From Pedobacter yonginensis (lineage in GTDB: Bacteria > Bacteroidota > Bacteroidia > Sphingobacteriales > Sphingobacteriaceae), in the NCBI RefSeq assembly GCF_003173595.1, contig NZ_QGNZ01000001.1, positions 310,001 to 374,000 of the forward strand: a DNA stretch of 64,000 nucleotides, written 5' to 3'. A program made the translations under genes and the position numbers. Positions 9,236 through 18,257 of this stretch are shown here, one piece after another. The notes beneath the pieces were generated by a model, which saw nothing but the letters and a program-made list of their open reading frames with translations, had not been told where the DNA came from and did not search any database. Position 1 is the stretch's first letter. Each line of letters begins with the position of its first letter.

Positions 9236-9246
9236 GGGAAACCGTA
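9236..9246. promoter_or_regulatory. GGGAAACCGTA operator-like site upstream of the DUF4236 gene
   Basis: GGGAAACCGTA ends 48 bp before ATG 9295. The right half CCGTA is intact; the left half of the palindrome seen at 19145 is degenerate here (CTAAG). Confidence 0.4.
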
Positions 9247-9294
9247 TTTTAATGAAGAAATTATTTCCGAAGTTAGCAGCCTAAATCAACATGT

Positions 9295-10662
9295 ATGGGA
9301 TTTCTATTGCGTAAGTCGGTAAAAGTGGGACCGATGAGGATTAATTTTTCAAATAGTGGGATTAGTTATTCAGTTGGTGTGAAAGGAGCAAGGCTAAGTA
9401 CAGGTCAACGGGGAACCTTCGTAACCCTTGGTGCCAACGGGATTTATTATAGACAAAAAATCAGCTCATCCCCGGGACATACAAATTCCCCTGTATACCA
9501 AACGCTACCTGGGATGCACAGCATTACTTCTGCACCTATCGATCAGCTGACAGATGTCGATTCTAAGGTTTTTATAGATGAACTTAGTGAAAAAGCATCC
9601 AAAATATCTCTTACGAAATGGTTTGGGATCTGGCCGATGATAATCTTTGTGGTGCTGTTATCCTTCAACTCGCTTCGCAGTCGCGAGCTCGTACAGCAAC
9701 AAGGTGGGGAACGAAAAGTAGCCGTAATAAATTCCTTTGTTGGCTCAAACGTCCGCGCCCTTGCTGATGGAGATTCGAAGGTACTTCGCACAGCAAAATA
9801 TGGTGAAGAGTTTACTTTTCTGGGTGAGTTCAGACAAAAGTGGCTTAAGGTTAAATTTAACGATTCAATAGGATATGTATCCAAAAAACTCGCTGGAATT
9901 AGCATGGTGCAGGATCCTAGGGAAGTTGAAACAGAATTGTTCATAACCAATCCCAACTACCCTTGGTTGCTTGGTTCTGGTTTGCTTTTTTTTGCGGTAT
10001 TAATTTATTTTCTTTCCAGGCAGGATAAAAAGCGCTTTGAAATGGAACTCAATTATGAAATGGATGAACAGATGGGGATTCTATATGAGACACTCGCAAC
10101 TCATTTTTCAACCTTTAAATCTTCTCAAAGAAAATGGCAATACCTCCATGCAGAGGGTAACGTCGATTGGAAGCGCAATGCAGGGGCAGGGAAACTTATC
10201 AACCGGATTACTATAGGATCTGTTATGCAACACAAAAACCCGATCAGGTTTTTTAAGACCAACGTGCAAATACCACACATCAAACTGAACGGAACTGAAC
10301 TGTACTTTTTGCCTGAGCGACTGCTGGTGCGCAGAGCAAATAAATTCGCCGCATTGTTTTATAAGAACTTGGTTATCGATTGCAGCAGCACCCGCTTTAT
10401 TGAAGAGGAAAGCGTGTCGCCGGATGCGAAAATTGTTGGTCATACATGGAAATATGTAAATAAAAACGGTGGGCCTGACAGGCGCTTCACTAACAACCGG
10501 CAAATTCCTATCTGCTTATATTCCCTGTACACGCTCCACTCCAAAACAGGAGTATATGAAACCCTGTCCACTTCCAGGATTGGTGCATTCGATGGTTTTG
10601 CCGACTATCTTAAAAAAATTGGTGTCATTCAGTCAATCATGGATGCTAATCAGATCGACTGA
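9295..10662 (+). CDS. DUF4236/SH3 membrane protein
   Basis: A 455-aa protein. Residues 1-58 are a DUF4236 domain (starts MGFLLRKSVKVGPMRINFS, then GTFVTLGANGIYY). A hydrophobic segment follows (about 105-122), then a bacterial SH3-like domain (about 140-200), a second hydrophobic segment (about 220-240), and a C-terminal domain of about 210 residues that I cannot name. With both membrane helices the SH3 domain would be extracytoplasmic and the two ends cytoplasmic. DUF4236 proteins are common in mobile and defence-rich regions, but the function is unknown. It starts 48 bp after an operator-like site shared with other island genes. Confidence 0.82.
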   Translation: MGFLLRKSVKVGPMRINFSNSGISYSVGVKGARLSTGQRGTFVTLGANGIYYRQKISSSPGHTNSPVYQTLPGMHSITSAPIDQLTDVDSKVFIDELSEKASKISLTKWFGIWPMIIFVVLLSFNSLRSRELVQQQGGERKVAVINSFVGSNVRALADGDSKVLRTAKYGEEFTFLGEFRQKWLKVKFNDSIGYVSKKLAGISMVQDPREVETELFITNPNYPWLLGSGLLFFAVLIYFLSRQDKKRFEMELNYEMDEQMGILYETLATHFSTFKSSQRKWQYLHAEGNVDWKRNAGAGKLINRITIGSVMQHKNPIRFFKTNVQIPHIKLNGTELYFLPERLLVRRANKFAALFYKNLVIDCSSTRFIEEESVSPDAKIVGHTWKYVNKNGGPDRRFTNNRQIPICLYSLYTLHSKTGVYETLSTSRIGAFDGFADYLKKIGVIQSIMDANQID

Positions 10663-10747
10663 TCTGCGGAAATTTCGATATCATGACTGCGGCTTTGTCC
10701 ATACCGCTTAATTGGAGCGTTCAAGTTGAGTGTTTATAGGCTTTAAA

Positions 10748-10781
10748 ATTACGGTCTTAACCGATCGGGGGAAACCGTAAT
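10748..10781. promoter_or_regulatory. Inverted repeat ATTACGGT-N18-ACCGTAAT with GGGAAACCGTA
   Basis: ATTACGGT (10748-10755) and ACCGTAAT (10774-10781) are a perfect 8-bp inverted repeat; the right arm is part of GGGAAACCGTA at 10769-10779. It lies 67 bp upstream of the small gene at 10849 and matches sites at 9236, 18149 and 19145. Confidence 0.5.
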
Positions 10782-10848
10782 AAATGCTGCAGATTAAGGA
10801 CTATTTTTAAAAAATTAATTAATTATTTTATTAACCCAACTAGTATTT

Positions 10849-10989
10849 ATGGAACAAATTCAAAACATTAAACCCGGGCCCAAACCCAAAAAGGATAATG
10901 GGGAAGACGATAGAAGGAGAAGAGTTAATCCGGATGTCAAACCAAAACATCCGGATCTTAAGCCTCATAAACACAGGCCTAAGGATTAA
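10849..10989 (+). CDS. 46-aa basic, proline-rich small protein
   Basis: ATG at 10849 opens a 46-codon frame with internally repetitive, strongly charged composition: NIKPGPKPKKD, DDRRRRVNP, then three spaced P-D/H-K units (VKPKHPDLKPHKHRP). It has no hydrophobic core and is likely disordered. The preceding operator-like inverted repeat and clean spacing favour a real gene, possibly a toxin-like or nucleic-acid-binding peptide. Function unknown. Confidence 0.5.
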   Translation: MEQIQNIKPGPKPKKDNGEDDRRRRVNPDVKPKHPDLKPHKHRPKD

Positions 10990-11177
10990 GCTCTTTTGAT
11001 TTGAGAATTAATTTCATTCTATAATCCGGAAAGTACACTAAAGCTTTCTGGATTATGATCTGAAAGGAAACAAACTATTTATGGGCGTTCATGCCGGCAT
11101 ATTCAACAGGGTTTAACGACCATACAATAGAAATGCTTGAGCGTTTACACAATTTCTAACTAGAACGATTACCATTT

Positions 11178-11483
11178 ATGAAAAAAATACTATCATTTAT
11201 CGCAATGATACCACTATTTGCTCAGGCTCAAGATACCGAGGGTTTTCGAACAGGCTCATTCATAGGTGTGCTGCTTGCAACTGGTTTTATGATTTTGCTG
11301 TTTTTAGCACTGAGACAGCTGGTGCTGTGGTATTGGAAAATTGATAAAATTGTGGCCTATCAGGAACAAAATATTACAGCCCTTCAAGCGATCTATGATG
11401 CTCAGGAAGCGTTGCTGAAAGTCGCAAGAGCACAGCAAGAAATCCTGAAAGAAATTAGTGACAACTTAAAACAAGGCAGTTGA
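11178..11483 (+). CDS. Small membrane-anchored coiled-coil protein
   Basis: A 101-aa protein with an N-terminal signal sequence (MKKILSFIAMIPLFAQAQ), one transmembrane helix (about 27-50), then an amphipathic helix to the C-terminus (heptad-like QNITALQAIYDAQEALLKVARAQ). It would be anchored in the inner membrane with the coiled coil in the cytoplasm if the signal is cleaved. It precedes hamA by 124 bp; whether it belongs to that system is unclear. Confidence 0.65.
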   Translation: MKKILSFIAMIPLFAQAQDTEGFRTGSFIGVLLATGFMILLFLALRQLVLWYWKIDKIVAYQEQNITALQAIYDAQEALLKVARAQQEILKEISDNLKQGS

Positions 11484-11607
11484 TCAGAAAATTAATGTAA
11501 AAGAATCAAGCTATACCGGTCAAAAATCCAATGGTAGTTCCAATACATTCAGCCAACTATTAAGGGAAATCTTTTATAAAGTGAGAATTCAATAAAAAAA
11601 CATCAAC

Positions 11608-12528
11608 ATGACCTTCGACGTCCTAATAAATGATGCTTTTTCAGTTATATGCACTGACCAGACATTAACTCCGATAGATAAAAAACGCGTGCTGTCCTTG
11701 GCTAATAGCTTTGAAGATGGTAAATGGCAGTTTGAGAAATTCCAAAATTTCATCTGGGATAACATTGCTGAAACTGCGCTATCCTCCCGTGAGCGACAGG
11801 CATTGCTGACAAAACCACATTCTTCTATGCGGGAATCTGCAAAGAAGCTCAGGTTGACTGATAAAATTGATGACATCAGCAGTGGAAGCGAGCTTGCAGA
11901 AGTTCTTCTTTACGGCGTTATGAAACATTTTTATAACGCCCTGCCTGTCGTACCAAAAATATATTACAAGCAGAATCCAATGGATAATGCCAAAGGAGCC
12001 GATAGCGTTCATATTGTGGTAGAGGGCGACGATTTTACAATTTGGTTTGGAGAAGCGAAGTTCTATAACAATATAGAAGATGCAAGATTAGGCCCAATAA
12101 TAGCTTCAGTTCAAGCATCACTCGCTACAGATAAGTTAAAAAAAGAAAATAGTATAATTACGGATTTAACAGATCTGGATGCGCTTGTAAGCAATAGAAT
12201 TGTTTTAGCTAAAATAAAATCTGCGCTTTCAACACAAGAATCGATTGACACGCTTAAACCGAAACTGCACGTGCCAATATTGCTCCTGCATGAATGCGGT
12301 ATTATTCCGAAGTTCGAAAGTATGTCGGATGAATATAAGGCGGAAACCCTGAATTTTCACAAGCAACGGGCAGAATCTTTTTTTAGGAAGCAAATAGCAA
12401 AATTAGCTACATCTATCCACATGTATTCTGAAATATCGTTCCATATCATTCTTTTCCCTGTTCCCTCTAAAGAAGACATTATAAAAGAATTTCTTAACAC
12501 TGCTAATTTTTATCAGCCTAAAAAATAA
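11608..12528 (+). CDS. hamA: HamA-like nuclease (DUF1837), Hachiman system
   Basis: A 306-aa protein with the DUF1837 layout of the Hachiman effector nuclease HamA. The PD-(D/E)XK-type residues visible are D132 in GADSVHIVV and E149-A-K151 in WFGEAKFYNN; acidic residues in SELAEVLLYG (about 95-103) supply the upstream acidic position. In characterised Hachiman, HamA forms a complex with the HamB helicase and degrades DNA once the helicase is triggered. Its stop is directly followed by the ATG of the helicase gene with no gap, as expected for a coupled pair. Confidence 0.85.
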   Translation: MTFDVLINDAFSVICTDQTLTPIDKKRVLSLANSFEDGKWQFEKFQNFIWDNIAETALSSRERQALLTKPHSSMRESAKKLRLTDKIDDISSGSELAEVLLYGVMKHFYNALPVVPKIYYKQNPMDNAKGADSVHIVVEGDDFTIWFGEAKFYNNIEDARLGPIIASVQASLATDKLKKENSIITDLTDLDALVSNRIVLAKIKSALSTQESIDTLKPKLHVPILLLHECGIIPKFESMSDEYKAETLNFHKQRAESFFRKQIAKLATSIHMYSEISFHIILFPVPSKEDIIKEFLNTANFYQPKK

Positions 12529-14250
12529 ATGGATATTTTTCAAACGTGTCATTTAATTAATGAAAATCTTCAACAGCAAAATGAAGTAGAGGCAAGAAAT
12601 AATCTTATTCAGCTTTTAGACTATCACAAATCCAATGAAATTCCCTATTCTCCGCTCGTAAACAGCTTAATTAGGCAAACAGGGTTATTTCCATATCTAC
12701 AACTTCAAAGTTGCAACTGGCAGGATAGATTTGCCCATGAAGCATTTAAAGTTAGAGTTAGCGAAACGGAGGAAAAAACACTTCACAGGGAACAATCGCT
12801 TCTATTGAAAAAGCTGGTTGATGGAGAAAGCCTGGCCGTTAGTGCTCCGACGAGCTTCGGTAAAAGTTTTGTAATAGATTCCTTTATCTCAATTAAAAAA
12901 CCGCGTAAAGTGGTGATTCTTGTTCCGACCATCGCTTTGACAGATGAGACTAGAAGAAGATTGTATAAAAAATTTGCCAATTCCTATAAAATTATAACAA
13001 CTACAGAGGTAGGATTTAATGAGGATGATTACTGCATTTTCGTTTTTCCTCAGGAAAGAGCGATTAGTTATATCAGTAAGATTAATGAAATAGATATTTT
13101 GGTTATAGATGAATTTTATAAAGCAAGCTCAAAATATGATAAAGAACGTTCACCCTCGTTGATAAAAGCCATAATCAAATTGGGCAAAGTTGCTAAACAA
13201 AAATATTTTTTAGCCCCAAATATCACCACAATCAAAGATAATATTTTTACCAAGGATATGGAGTTCCTTAGCATGTTGGATTTTCATACGGTCTACCTTG
13301 AAAAACATGAATTGTATAAAGAAATCAATGGTGATGAGATTTTAAAAAGTGAAAAACTTCTCGATATAGTGCGCGGGAGTGAAGCTAAGTCCCTAATTTA
13401 TGCCGCTTCGTATACTCAAATTGAAAAGGTCGGACTATTATTTATAGAAAGGCTACCTCACCTAGATTTAAAATTGCTAAACGAATTTGGCCAATGGTTA
13501 ATTGAGAACTATGATACCAATTGGCAGCTGGTAAATCTTATAATAAGGGGAGTTGGTATTCATAACGGGCGAATGCACCGTTCCCTAAGTCAAATCCAGG
13601 TTAAGTTATTCGAGGAGGTTAGTGGAATTACTAATATGATTTCCACCTCTTCTATTATTGAAGGGGTGAATACATCAGCTGAAAATGTCATCATCTGGAG
13701 AAACAGAAAAGGTGGCCGTGGTAATGCTTACCTTGATGATTTCACATATAAAAATATTATTGGTAGAGGTGGTCGGATGTTTAAACATTTTGTCGGCAAA
13801 ATATTCCTTCTTGAAGCGCCACCTGCTGATGATACAACTCAATTGAGTATAGATTTTCCAGACGATATTTTGGGTGATATTGATGAGACAATATATCAGG
13901 ATAGTTTGAATACAGAACAAATAGACAAAATCATTACTTTCAAAAAGGAAATGGCTGCATTGCTTGGTGAGGATTGTTTTAAGAGGCTTTTAAAAGACGG
14001 CGCTTTTCAGCAATCGAGCTATGAGTTTATAAGGCAAATCGCGAGGGATATGAAAAACAATCCTAATGAATGGAAAGGTTTTTCCTTTCTGAATTCTGAG
14101 GATACCAACAACTGGGACCATTACTTGTACAAGGTGTTAAGGCTAATTCCGGGAAACTGGGAGGTGGAATACAGTAAGTTTGTATCATTTATTAAGATTC
14201 TGTCCAACAACTGGACTAAATCCATACCTCAACTGTTAGAAGAATTATAA
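12529..14250 (+). CDS. hamB: HamB-like SF2 helicase, ended early by an in-frame TAA
   Basis: Superfamily-2 helicase with a helicase-C half of Ski2-like character. Walker A is APTSFGKS (106-113), motif Ia is LVPTIALTDE, the DExx box is DEFY (about 194-197), motif V is SSIIEGVNTSAENVIIW and motif VI is IGRGGRM. It starts immediately after hamA. The frame ends at TAA 14248-14250 (573 aa), but the same frame continues open for another 127 codons to 14634, so this is a nonsense-interrupted gene. The helicase core is complete and only the C-terminal domain would be lost. Confidence 0.85.
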   Translation: MDIFQTCHLINENLQQQNEVEARNNLIQLLDYHKSNEIPYSPLVNSLIRQTGLFPYLQLQSCNWQDRFAHEAFKVRVSETEEKTLHREQSLLLKKLVDGESLAVSAPTSFGKSFVIDSFISIKKPRKVVILVPTIALTDETRRRLYKKFANSYKIITTTEVGFNEDDYCIFVFPQERAISYISKINEIDILVIDEFYKASSKYDKERSPSLIKAIIKLGKVAKQKYFLAPNITTIKDNIFTKDMEFLSMLDFHTVYLEKHELYKEINGDEILKSEKLLDIVRGSEAKSLIYAASYTQIEKVGLLFIERLPHLDLKLLNEFGQWLIENYDTNWQLVNLIIRGVGIHNGRMHRSLSQIQVKLFEEVSGITNMISTSSIIEGVNTSAENVIIWRNRKGGRGNAYLDDFTYKNIIGRGGRMFKHFVGKIFLLEAPPADDTTQLSIDFPDDILGDIDETIYQDSLNTEQIDKIITFKKEMAALLGEDCFKRLLKDGAFQQSSYEFIRQIARDMKNNPNEWKGFSFLNSEDTNNWDHYLYKVLRLIPGNWEVEYSKFVSFIKILSNNWTKSIPQLLEEL

Positions 14251-14634
14251 AATGATGATTTAGGAATTGATGATTTTTTCAAATTAGAACGTAATGTTTC
14301 TTTCAAATTCTCTTCACTGCTCAATGATGTAAACGTACTTCAAAAGGAAATTTTAACTTTTGGTTATGATGTTTCTCCCCTGGTTTCCAGACTCTCACAT
14401 GCCTTTTTGCCTTCTGTTGTTTATCAACTCGAAGAATATGGTTTACCAAGAATGATTTCCAGAAAACTTCATATTAATCAAATAATAAATTTTGAACAGG
14501 AAGACTTAAGTTTACATGCTGCAATAGACCTTTTTCATAAGATATCTTTTCGAAAAATGATAAGCTATTCGTTTCTTGATAGTTTTGATAAATACATTTT
14601 AGAGTATTTCTACAACGGAATTACCGTAGAATGA
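14251..14634 (+). pseudogene. C-terminal part of hamB after the internal stop
   Basis: Same reading frame as 12529-14250, starting NDDLGIDDFFKLERN and running to a proper TGA at 14632. The composition is fully protein-like (helical, Leu/Phe-rich: ISFRKMISYSFLDSFDKYI). The first in-frame ATG is at 14407, more than halfway down the first conserved-looking segment, so an independent gene is unlikely. It is the detached C-terminus of the helicase. Confidence 0.75.
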
Positions 14635-15036
14635 CAAGCTGGTCATCTGACGGATTGCTTGTCATAATAACTAAGGGTGTATTCCCAACGGCATTTAAAA
14701 ATTTAAGGCCATGGAGCGCATATAACAGGGCTCATTAAAATTCCAATTATCTTTTTGAATGCTCTCCATTAATGACCTTCACTCTAAAGTGTTTGATCGG
14801 TAACAGTATGAACTATTAATGTAGTTGGTTTCATTTAACCTTTCCAAAATCCGATCTGGATACCTATAAAATAATTACATCATGAATAAAAAGAGATCGC
14901 ACTGCCAGTTTCGATTACTCCATGTTTAAGTCTTGGGATAAGACCACTAGGGCTGGATTAACCTTTCCTGATTGATGCACTCTTTTTGTTGCCCTCGCTA
15001 ATTGCGAATAATGGATTTAGTCTTCTAACAACCAGA
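14635..15036. other. Noncoding spacer after hamB
   Basis: About 400 bp. TGACAAGC (14632-14639) can pair with GCTTGTCA (14657-14664) but there is no T tract, so termination is doubtful. Nothing else recognised. Confidence 0.4.
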
Positions 15037-15891
15037 CTATTTCACTGCGGAATACTTTCGAAGAATTAAAATGGATAAGGGCCTCAAATTTTTATACGGA
15101 TATAACGGGTGCTTTCCCGGGCCGGTAAAATATTCCGGTAAACTATTAATCTTTACATACCAAACCTTGTCAACCGAGTAGGCGGTAAGCGTGTCCGGTT
15201 TGGTAATCAACCTAAAGTGTGCGAGCTGAAATGTATCCAGCGCGATTATCTGTTTTCCAAAAATCTTCTGATCGCAGCTTGTTGCTTCATAATGGTCGAT
15301 GCTCCACACCATGCACTGCTTTGAAGCAAAATGTCCATCATCATTGAATCCTAATAAATAACTTATCCCGATCGTTGCCAACGCTCCGGCAAAGGCAATT
15401 CCACTCCAGCGAACGTACCTGTTTTTATGCCAGCGTTCTTTTCGCGTATTGGTAGGGGGGGTAGATATAGGAGGCAGCGGCGGCGGTAAGCTCCCGGGAA
15501 TTACCGGCGGTTCCGGTTGTGTCGGAACCGCCGGAGGCTGAAAGGTATCAAATCGAAACGGCCTTGGCTGATAATCGGTTAGCCAGGCTAATAGCTCAAT
15601 ATGGATATCATCCGGATCAGTTGTGGTTCCTCGCAGGAAATAAAGCAGAGGACGAAAGCGATCGGCATCTGTCCCGTTAATAATTTTAGCATGACCCGTG
15701 CCGTTTTCATCCAGACCAAAAAAATCATTGATGAACGGTTTATCGCCTGAATTAAGGCGCTGGGTATATGCCTTTAAGCACTCCCTTTTTATTTTGCCTG
15801 TTGTTGGTGCGGCCAAATCATTGGACAGGTCAGCATCAGCGAGCCGCTTCCGGTAATGCGCAACCACAAGTTTTTTGTAATCTTCAAACAT
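15037..15891 (-). CDS. Single-pass membrane protein with proline-rich linker
   Basis: From ATG 15891 (starts MFEDYKKLVVAHYRKRLAD, 284 aa); the frame extends 18 codons further but without a better start. The N-terminal 115 residues form a soluble helical domain, a Pro-rich linker follows (about 116-150, with runs such as PPVIPGSLPPPLPPIS), then one hydrophobic segment (about 163-181) and an extracytoplasmic C-terminal domain of about 100 residues. No family is recognised. The soluble-domain/linker/TM/outer-domain layout resembles island-encoded sensors or effectors. It is divergent from the small secreted gene at 16244. Confidence 0.65.
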   Translation of the reverse strand: MFEDYKKLVVAHYRKRLADADLSNDLAAPTTGKIKRECLKAYTQRLNSGDKPFINDFFGLDENGTGHAKIINGTDADRFRPLLYFLRGTTTDPDDIHIELLAWLTDYQPRPFRFDTFQPPAVPTQPEPPVIPGSLPPPLPPISTPPTNTRKERWHKNRYVRWSGIAFAGALATIGISYLLGFNDDGHFASKQCMVWSIDHYEATSCDQKIFGKQIIALDTFQLAHFRLITKPDTLTAYSVDKVWYVKINSLPEYFTGPGKHPLYPYKNLRPLSILILRKYSAVK

Positions 15892-16243
15892 TTTAGAGAC
15901 GATAATTAATGCAATGTACCGGATTTTCCGGAATTGCCAAAGCATTATCGGAATTCCAACGGAAGGATTGGAATTATTGGAAATCCATTCGATTAGGGCA
16001 GTTTTGCGACATACTTTTGTTCCATCAATCCGTCAGAAACTGGTTCGCTACCAAGAAAAAAACAGATGGATTGTAGAAGAAAATGCGGTGGTCAGTAGCC
16101 GGCATGGGAAGCAGCAGCAACGCCCCGCATTCAATTCGTCACTTCCCAGAAATTCAGAAGGCCTTCTGATTTACTTATTGCAGCAAGCTCCGCGAAAGGT
16201 CGCGGAGACCTGCCCTGTACTTCACTTTTAAATTTTTAGAAAG

Positions 16244-16444
16244 ATGTTTTTACCATTATTTATCGCAATTTTACTGGGTCTGGTTAGTCCCTCACAATCT
16301 ACTAATACAAACTGTCACGACACAACCGTGTCAACCGCTGATGCAAGCAATTCCGGTGATCCGGGTGACGGCGGTGATACCGGAGATGATGGTATTGATC
16401 ATGGCGGCGACACAGGACAAAACCCTCCACCTAAAATTGACTAA
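16244..16444 (+). CDS. Small secreted Gly/Asp-rich peptide
   Basis: A 66-aa frame starting with a signal peptide-like helix (MFLPLFIAILLGLVSPSQS), followed by a low-complexity acidic tail with GDPGDGGDTGDDG. A clear terminator starts 8 bp after the stop, which supports transcription. Function unknown. Confidence 0.5.
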   Translation: MFLPLFIAILLGLVSPSQSTNTNCHDTTVSTADASNSGDPGDGGDTGDDGIDHGGDTGQNPPPKID

Positions 16445-16451
16445 TCTCTTC

Positions 16452-16490
16452 ATCCCGGCCGGCGTTTTTAACCTGCGCCGGGATTTTTTC
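16452..16490 (+). terminator. Rho-independent terminator
   Basis: ATCCCGGC (16452-16459) pairs with GCCGGGAT (16477-16484), followed by TTTTTT. It separates the small gene from the histidine kinase. Confidence 0.7.
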
Positions 16491-16587
16491 GTTTTTTAAC
16501 CGCTGCCGATTTTTAAAGTATCCTCTAATCAACATCAGGAAGGCGGGAGTACATAATTATTTTATAACTTCGGGAAAACTAAATCCC

Positions 16588-18246
16588 TTGAAGCGCTTCC
16601 TTATCTTTCTACTGATTTTAATCAGTTTTTTTGCCTGCAAGAAGCAGGCCGACGGCGAAAAACAACTGCCTAACCCGGCCTATGATAATGCTTTTACATT
16701 CCGGGAAAGTGGCGATACTGATCGTGCATTCTACTATTTTAATCGCGCAAAAGACGTTTTTACAAAGAACGGTGATAGCTTGGGTGTGGGGAAATGCCTC
16801 TTAAATATGGCAATTATTTCCACGGACAAGGGAGATTACTTTGGAGGTCAGGAGCTTTCTCTAAACGCAATTAGATTTTTTAATCCCGCAAATCCGGCTC
16901 AGTTTTTCTTTATTCACTCTAATTATAACAACCTGGGCATAGCTAGCTACAAGCTAAAAGACTATAGTAATTCATTAAAATTTTATGCGCAGGCTTTAAG
17001 TTACTCCAAAGATTCTGCGGATACCCGGCTATATTTAAACAACCAGGCCAAAGTATATCAGGAATTAAAAGAATATACAAAAGCAATTGCGATTTATAAA
17101 AAGGTATTGTCCGGGGTGAGTAAGAATCCCAAAGAATATGCAAGGGCCTTATCCAATCTGGCCATGGCCGAATGGCAAAATAATAGCCTTTATAATCCCA
17201 TTCCACTTTTACATAAAGCGCGTTTGATGCGCGAGGAGAACAAGGATTTATGGGGAATGAATTCAAGTTACGCCACTTTGCTCGAATACTATGAAAGAAG
17301 TTCACCCGCAACAGCGCTCAGTTATGCAAAAAAGATGTATGAAGTCGCCCGGGAGCTTTCGAGTCCGGATGATGAACTTTTTGCCCTGCAAAACATTATT
17401 GAATTAAGCGACGCTGAACAGGGAAGGGCCTATTTCAGTATGTTCACTAAAAAACAGGACAGTTTGCTGAGTGTACGCAATGCAGCAAAAAATCAATTCG
17501 CCCTGATTCGCTATGAATCGGAAAAAAATAAGGCCGATAACCTCATTCTCCAAAAAGATAATCAGGCAAAAAGTTACCAGGTTGTTCTTTTAATATCAGG
17601 AATTATTCTAACTGCCGTCTCTGCAATCCTGATCTATAGAAAACGTAAGCAGAAATTAGCCCTGGATGCAAAAAATGCCATAAAGGAAAGTCAGCTCCGG
17701 ACCTCAAAAAAAGTACATGATGTGGTCGCAAACGGGCTGTATAGACTGATGACAGAATTTGAAAACCAGGCCGAAGTTAACCGCGTTGAAATGCTCGACC
17801 AGATGGAAGACCTCTATGAAAAATCACGTGATATTTCCTATGATAAGCCAATCGATGAGGAGAAACCTTTTCATGAACTTATCTCAGAACTCCTCGGCTC
17901 CTTCGCTGGTGAAAATACCCGCATCCTGATTGCCGGAAACGAAGATGTGCTCTGGCAAAAGGTCTGTCCCGCAACCCGCTATGAGCTCATCCAGATTTTG
18001 CAGGAGCTGATGATTAATATGAAAAAGCACAGCCGGGCAGACCAGGTCGTGCTTCGGTTCGAGCGGCTCGACAATCATATCCTTATTAACTATCAGGATA
18101 ACGGTATCGGGATAAAAAACAAGCTTACTTTCAATAATGGTTTGCGGAATACGGGAAACCGTATAGAAACTATAAACGGAGCAATTAACTTTGATACCAC
18201 AATGGAGAAAGGACTCAAAATTGAGTTGTCTTTTCCGGTTGCTTAA
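16588..18246 (+). CDS. TPR-containing lipoprotein histidine kinase
   Basis: A 552-aa sensor kinase. It starts at TTG 16588 with a lipoprotein-like signal (lipobox ending FFAC17). TPR-type repeats fill about 30-300, so the sensor part is periplasmic. A transmembrane helix (330-350) leads to an H-box HDVVANGL with H377 as the likely phosphorylated residue. The ATPase domain shows N-box ELMINMKKH, G1 DNGIGI and GLRNTGNRIE. It is followed after 11 bp by its response regulator. A perfect TACGG-GAAA-CCGTA palindrome lies inside its 3' coding end (18149-18164). Confidence 0.9.
   Translation: MKRFLIFLLILISFFACKKQADGEKQLPNPAYDNAFTFRESGDTDRAFYYFNRAKDVFTKNGDSLGVGKCLLNMAIISTDKGDYFGGQELSLNAIRFFNPANPAQFFFIHSNYNNLGIASYKLKDYSNSLKFYAQALSYSKDSADTRLYLNNQAKVYQELKEYTKAIAIYKKVLSGVSKNPKEYARALSNLAMAEWQNNSLYNPIPLLHKARLMREENKDLWGMNSSYATLLEYYERSSPATALSYAKKMYEVARELSSPDDELFALQNIIELSDAEQGRAYFSMFTKKQDSLLSVRNAAKNQFALIRYESEKNKADNLILQKDNQAKSYQVVLLISGIILTAVSAILIYRKRKQKLALDAKNAIKESQLRTSKKVHDVVANGLYRLMTEFENQAEVNRVEMLDQMEDLYEKSRDISYDKPIDEEKPFHELISELLGSFAGENTRILIAGNEDVLWQKVCPATRYELIQILQELMINMKKHSRADQVVLRFERLDNHILINYQDNGIGIKNKLTFNNGLRNTGNRIETINGAINFDTTMEKGLKIELSFPVA
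18149..18164. promoter_or_regulatory. Palindrome ATACGGGAAACCGTAT inside the kinase gene
   Basis: A 6-bp perfect inverted repeat around GAAA, 93 bp before the regulator ATG. It overlaps codons for the conserved G2-box RNTGNRI, so coding constraint may explain it, but it is the best palindromic copy in the window. Confidence 0.35.
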
Positions 18247-18257
18247 AAAGATAATTG

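Larger units (their letters stand above)
8263..9294. other. About 1 kb of mostly noncoding DNA
   Basis: There is no long gene. It holds the second TCACGAnnGTGAGCTT motif (8412-8427), one doubtful 50-codon frame (8472-8624), a TTTGGCCACTCGTGTGTCCC segment near 8689 and the operator-like GGGAAACCGTA at 9236. It may be a decayed mobile or mobilisation region. Confidence 0.4.

Noticed and set aside
14407..14634. Independent small gene after hamB
   Set aside because: It is in frame with hamB and preceded by 52 more open, protein-like codons, so it is the detached C-terminus.
15914..16231. 105-aa plus-strand frame between the membrane protein and the small secreted gene
   Set aside because: No protein-like pattern; probably untranslated upstream DNA.
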